Assembly: GCA_937965785.1 (NCBI GenBank)
Contig: CALCKT010000048.1
Location: 1-25,596, forward strand
DNA from: an uncultured Propionibacteriaceae bacterium
GTDB lineage: Bacteria; Actinomycetota; Actinomycetes; Propionibacteriales; Propionibacteriaceae
DNA length: 25,596 bases
Direction: 5' to 3'
The notes beneath the pieces are model-generated. The model was not told the DNA's origin and made no database searches. It saw only the letters and a list, made by a program, of their open reading frames with translations. Shown here one piece after another: positions 24,349-25,596 of this stretch; the first letter of the stretch is position 1, and each line of letters begins with the position of its first letter. Both the position numbers and the translations under genes were made by a program.

Positions 24349-24554
24349 ATGATTACTGAGAAGATCACGGGCATGAGCTTGATGCCCGAGGAAGCGAAGA
24401 AGACGACCTCGCGCAGAGAGACCGAGCGCACCGCGGTCCGGGAGTGGTCAAGGCAGCCCGGGCCCGTGGTGAAGACCTGACCGGCCCGGAGGGGCTGCTG
24501 AAGTCGATCACCGCCACCGTCCTGGAGACCGCCTTGGAGGAGGAGCTGACCGAG
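24349..24554 (+). pseudogene. IS256-family transposase, N-terminal fragment
   Basis: ATG 24349 follows GGGGAAGG. The recognisable part, in a second frame from 24444, reads VVKAARARGEDLTGPEGLLK and SITATVLETALEEELTE, the conserved N-terminus of IS256-family transposases. One frameshift lies between the two frames. The protein is cut at LTE, where the family continues HLGY, exactly at the left end of the IS3 element. Confidence 0.7.
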
Positions 24555-24600
24555 TGAGGTTCCCCCCCGGACCGTAGAGGCATCGACATTGAGGATTGAG

Positions 24601-24891
24601 ATGTCAGAGAAGCGGAAGAAGTATGACCGGGAGTTTCGTGAGGGAGCTGTCCGGATCGTCGAAGAGACCGGGAAGCCGATCGCGCAGATCGCGCGCGGCC
24701 TGGGCGTGAATGAGGGCACCCTGGGCAACTGGGTGAACCGGGCACGTGCCGAGCGGGACGGCTCGGCGAGCCTGTCCAAGGACGACTACGACGAGCTCAA
24801 GCGGCTGCGTGCCGAGGTCGCCGAGTTGCGCATGGAGCGTGATGTCCTCAAGCGATCCGTGGTCGGGTGGGTGAAGGAGGCGACGAAGTGA
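24601..24891 (+). CDS. IS3-family transposase OrfA
   Basis: A 96-residue protein: KKYDREFREGAVRIVEE, the helix-turn-helix GKPIAQIARGLGVNEGTLGN, and a C-terminal leucine-zipper-like coiled coil (LKRLRAEVAELRMERDVLKR) ending in VKEATK. This is a complete IS3 OrfA that binds the element ends. ATG 24601 has GAGG at 24591; TTG 24589 would add four residues. The stop overlaps the GTG of orfB by GTGA. Confidence 0.85.
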   Translation: MSEKRKKYDREFREGAVRIVEETGKPIAQIARGLGVNEGTLGNWVNRARAERDGSASLSKDDYDELKRLRAEVAELRMERDVLKRSVVGWVKEATK

Positions 24892-25120
24892 GCGTGGCCC
24901 GCTTTGTCGACGACCAGGGGACCAGATGCCGGGTGCCACACACGATCAGCTGCGCTCTGCTGGGGTCAGCGTGGCGTGGTTCTACAAGTGGTTGGGCCGC
25001 GCCACGGGCCCGTCGGACGAGTGGTCTGCACACCGATCGTGACTACCGCCGCGCCACCATCGACCGGGCCGTTTGGGTGATGTTCACCAAGCAGCGCGGC
25101 CTGCACGGCTCACCCTACGC
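24888..25120 (+). pseudogene. IS3-family transposase OrfB, truncated and frameshifted
   Basis: From GTG 24888 the frame reads SVARFVDDQGTRCRVPHTIS then CALLG. A one-base loss in a G run (near 24962) shifts it to VSVAWFYKWLGRATGPSDEW, and later RRATIDRAVWVMFTKQRGLH-GSPYA in a third register. The DDE catalytic core is absent because the ISL3-like element cuts it at 25121. Confidence 0.8.
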
Positions 25121-25596
25121 GGCTCTTCACAATCGAGGGTGTAGGGCTGGTCTGAAGCCGCCGGTCTCGAGGAGTGCTCGGGTGATGTAGTGGGTGAGGT
25201 TGCGGAAGCCGGGTGTGGGGCCTTGGAGGTGTTCTAGGCGGCCGTTGATGGTTTCGGTGGGGCCGTTGCTGGTGCCGGGGTGGTCGAAGGAATGTGAGGA
25301 TGTCGGCGGCCCGTTTCTTCAGGGTCCGTCCGAGGGTAGCGACCTCGGTCAGGCAGGCCGGGACAGCATGGGTGAGTTTGGTGATCAGGGACTCCATCCG
25401 GGTCTTGCCCGTGGCGGGGTCGGATTCGCGGTAGGCGGCGATCATCTGCTGGTAGATGTGCCAGATGGCCTCGACCTCGACATTGGTTATCGTCGGCGAA
25501 CAACGCCTCGAAGGTGGATTCGTTGTCGCTCGGTCAGCAGCTCGGTGCTGGTGTGGAGGGTGCGGCGGGCCCGGAACAGGGGATCGCCGGCCCGGC
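25121..25596 (-). pseudogene. ISL3-family transposase, C-terminal part, frameshifted, continues beyond window
   Basis: The element end is GGCTCTTC at 25121; the transposase stop (TGA at 25127-25129 on the minus strand) lies eight bases inside. Reading inward on the minus strand one finds TGGFRPALHP-like and GPTPGFRNLTHYIT sequence, then QQMIAAYRESDPATGKTRME, VATLGRTLKKRAADILTF and, further, RARRTLHTSTELLTERQR. At least three frameshifts (near 25290, 25490 and 25520) break it. The remaining N-terminal part is outside the window. Confidence 0.8.

Larger units (their letters stand above)
24555..25120 (+). mobile_element. Truncated IS3-family insertion sequence
   Basis: TGAGGTTCCCCCCC at 24555 is the likely left terminal end. 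orfA (24601) and the beginning of orfB (24888) follow. The right part is missing because the ISL3-like element starts at 25121. Confidence 0.7.

Noticed and set aside
1..25596. CRISPR arrays, tRNA or rRNA genes
   Set aside because: No regularly spaced short repeats, no cloverleaf with CCA-end context and no rRNA-like conserved segments were noticed on either strand.

Overview
The window is high-GC actinobacterial DNA. Gene content (pyruvate phosphate dikinase, a glucoside-type PTS, LPRTG-tailed subtilases, actinobacterial IS30/ISL3/IS3/IS256 relics) fits a Propionibacteriaceae-like organism such as Arachnia/Pseudopropionibacterium; this taxonomic guess is inference only.

Layout. (1) 1-2208: 3' end of PTS enzyme I (ptsI), then a glucoside-family EIIBC permease carrying a second, cysteine-less EIIB-like domain, closed by a strong hairpin. 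(2) 2260-5723: a secreted subtilisin-like protease with a promoter, a TTG start and a bidirectional terminator shared with the convergent lipoprotein gene (5762-6223, minus strand). (3) 6383-9081: intact ppdK and its terminator. (4) 9169-12766: a lactococcin-972-type bacteriocin locus (secreted peptide, multi-membrane-span partner, ABC ATPase) followed closely by an ECF-like sigma factor gene of lower GC. (5) 12771-13920: debris, namely an IS30 left-end fragment, a 3' ppdK fragment with an exact 540-bp in-frame deletion, and a minus-strand iron-siderophore-type ABC importer reduced to a permease piece joined to an ATPase tail. (6) 13932-16992, minus strand: a TPP riboswitch followed by the translationally coupled thiamine salvage operon thiM-thiE-thiD-tenA. 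(7) 17045-20440: a second subtilase, paralogous to the first. (8) 20582-21929: the start of an AspBHI-like restriction endonuclease cut off by a decayed IS30-family element. (9) 21998-24088: a lower-GC island with what looks like a broken radical-SAM/SPASM peptide-modification (RiPP) cluster: a start codon with a good RBS, a maturase tail with the SPASM cysteine motif, an MFS exporter and a GNAT acetyltransferase. (10) 24113-25596: nested IS remnants (IS256 fragment cut by IS3, IS3 cut by a frameshifted ISL3 that runs off the window).

The intact housekeeping units are the PTS, ppdK, the thiamine operon and the two proteases. The accessory material sits between them. The most distinctive points are the bacteriocin locus paired with its own sigma factor and bracketed by ppdK sequence, the two LPRTG-terminated proteases with no membrane anchor, and the decayed RiPP island apparently placed under an outward promoter from the IS30 end.
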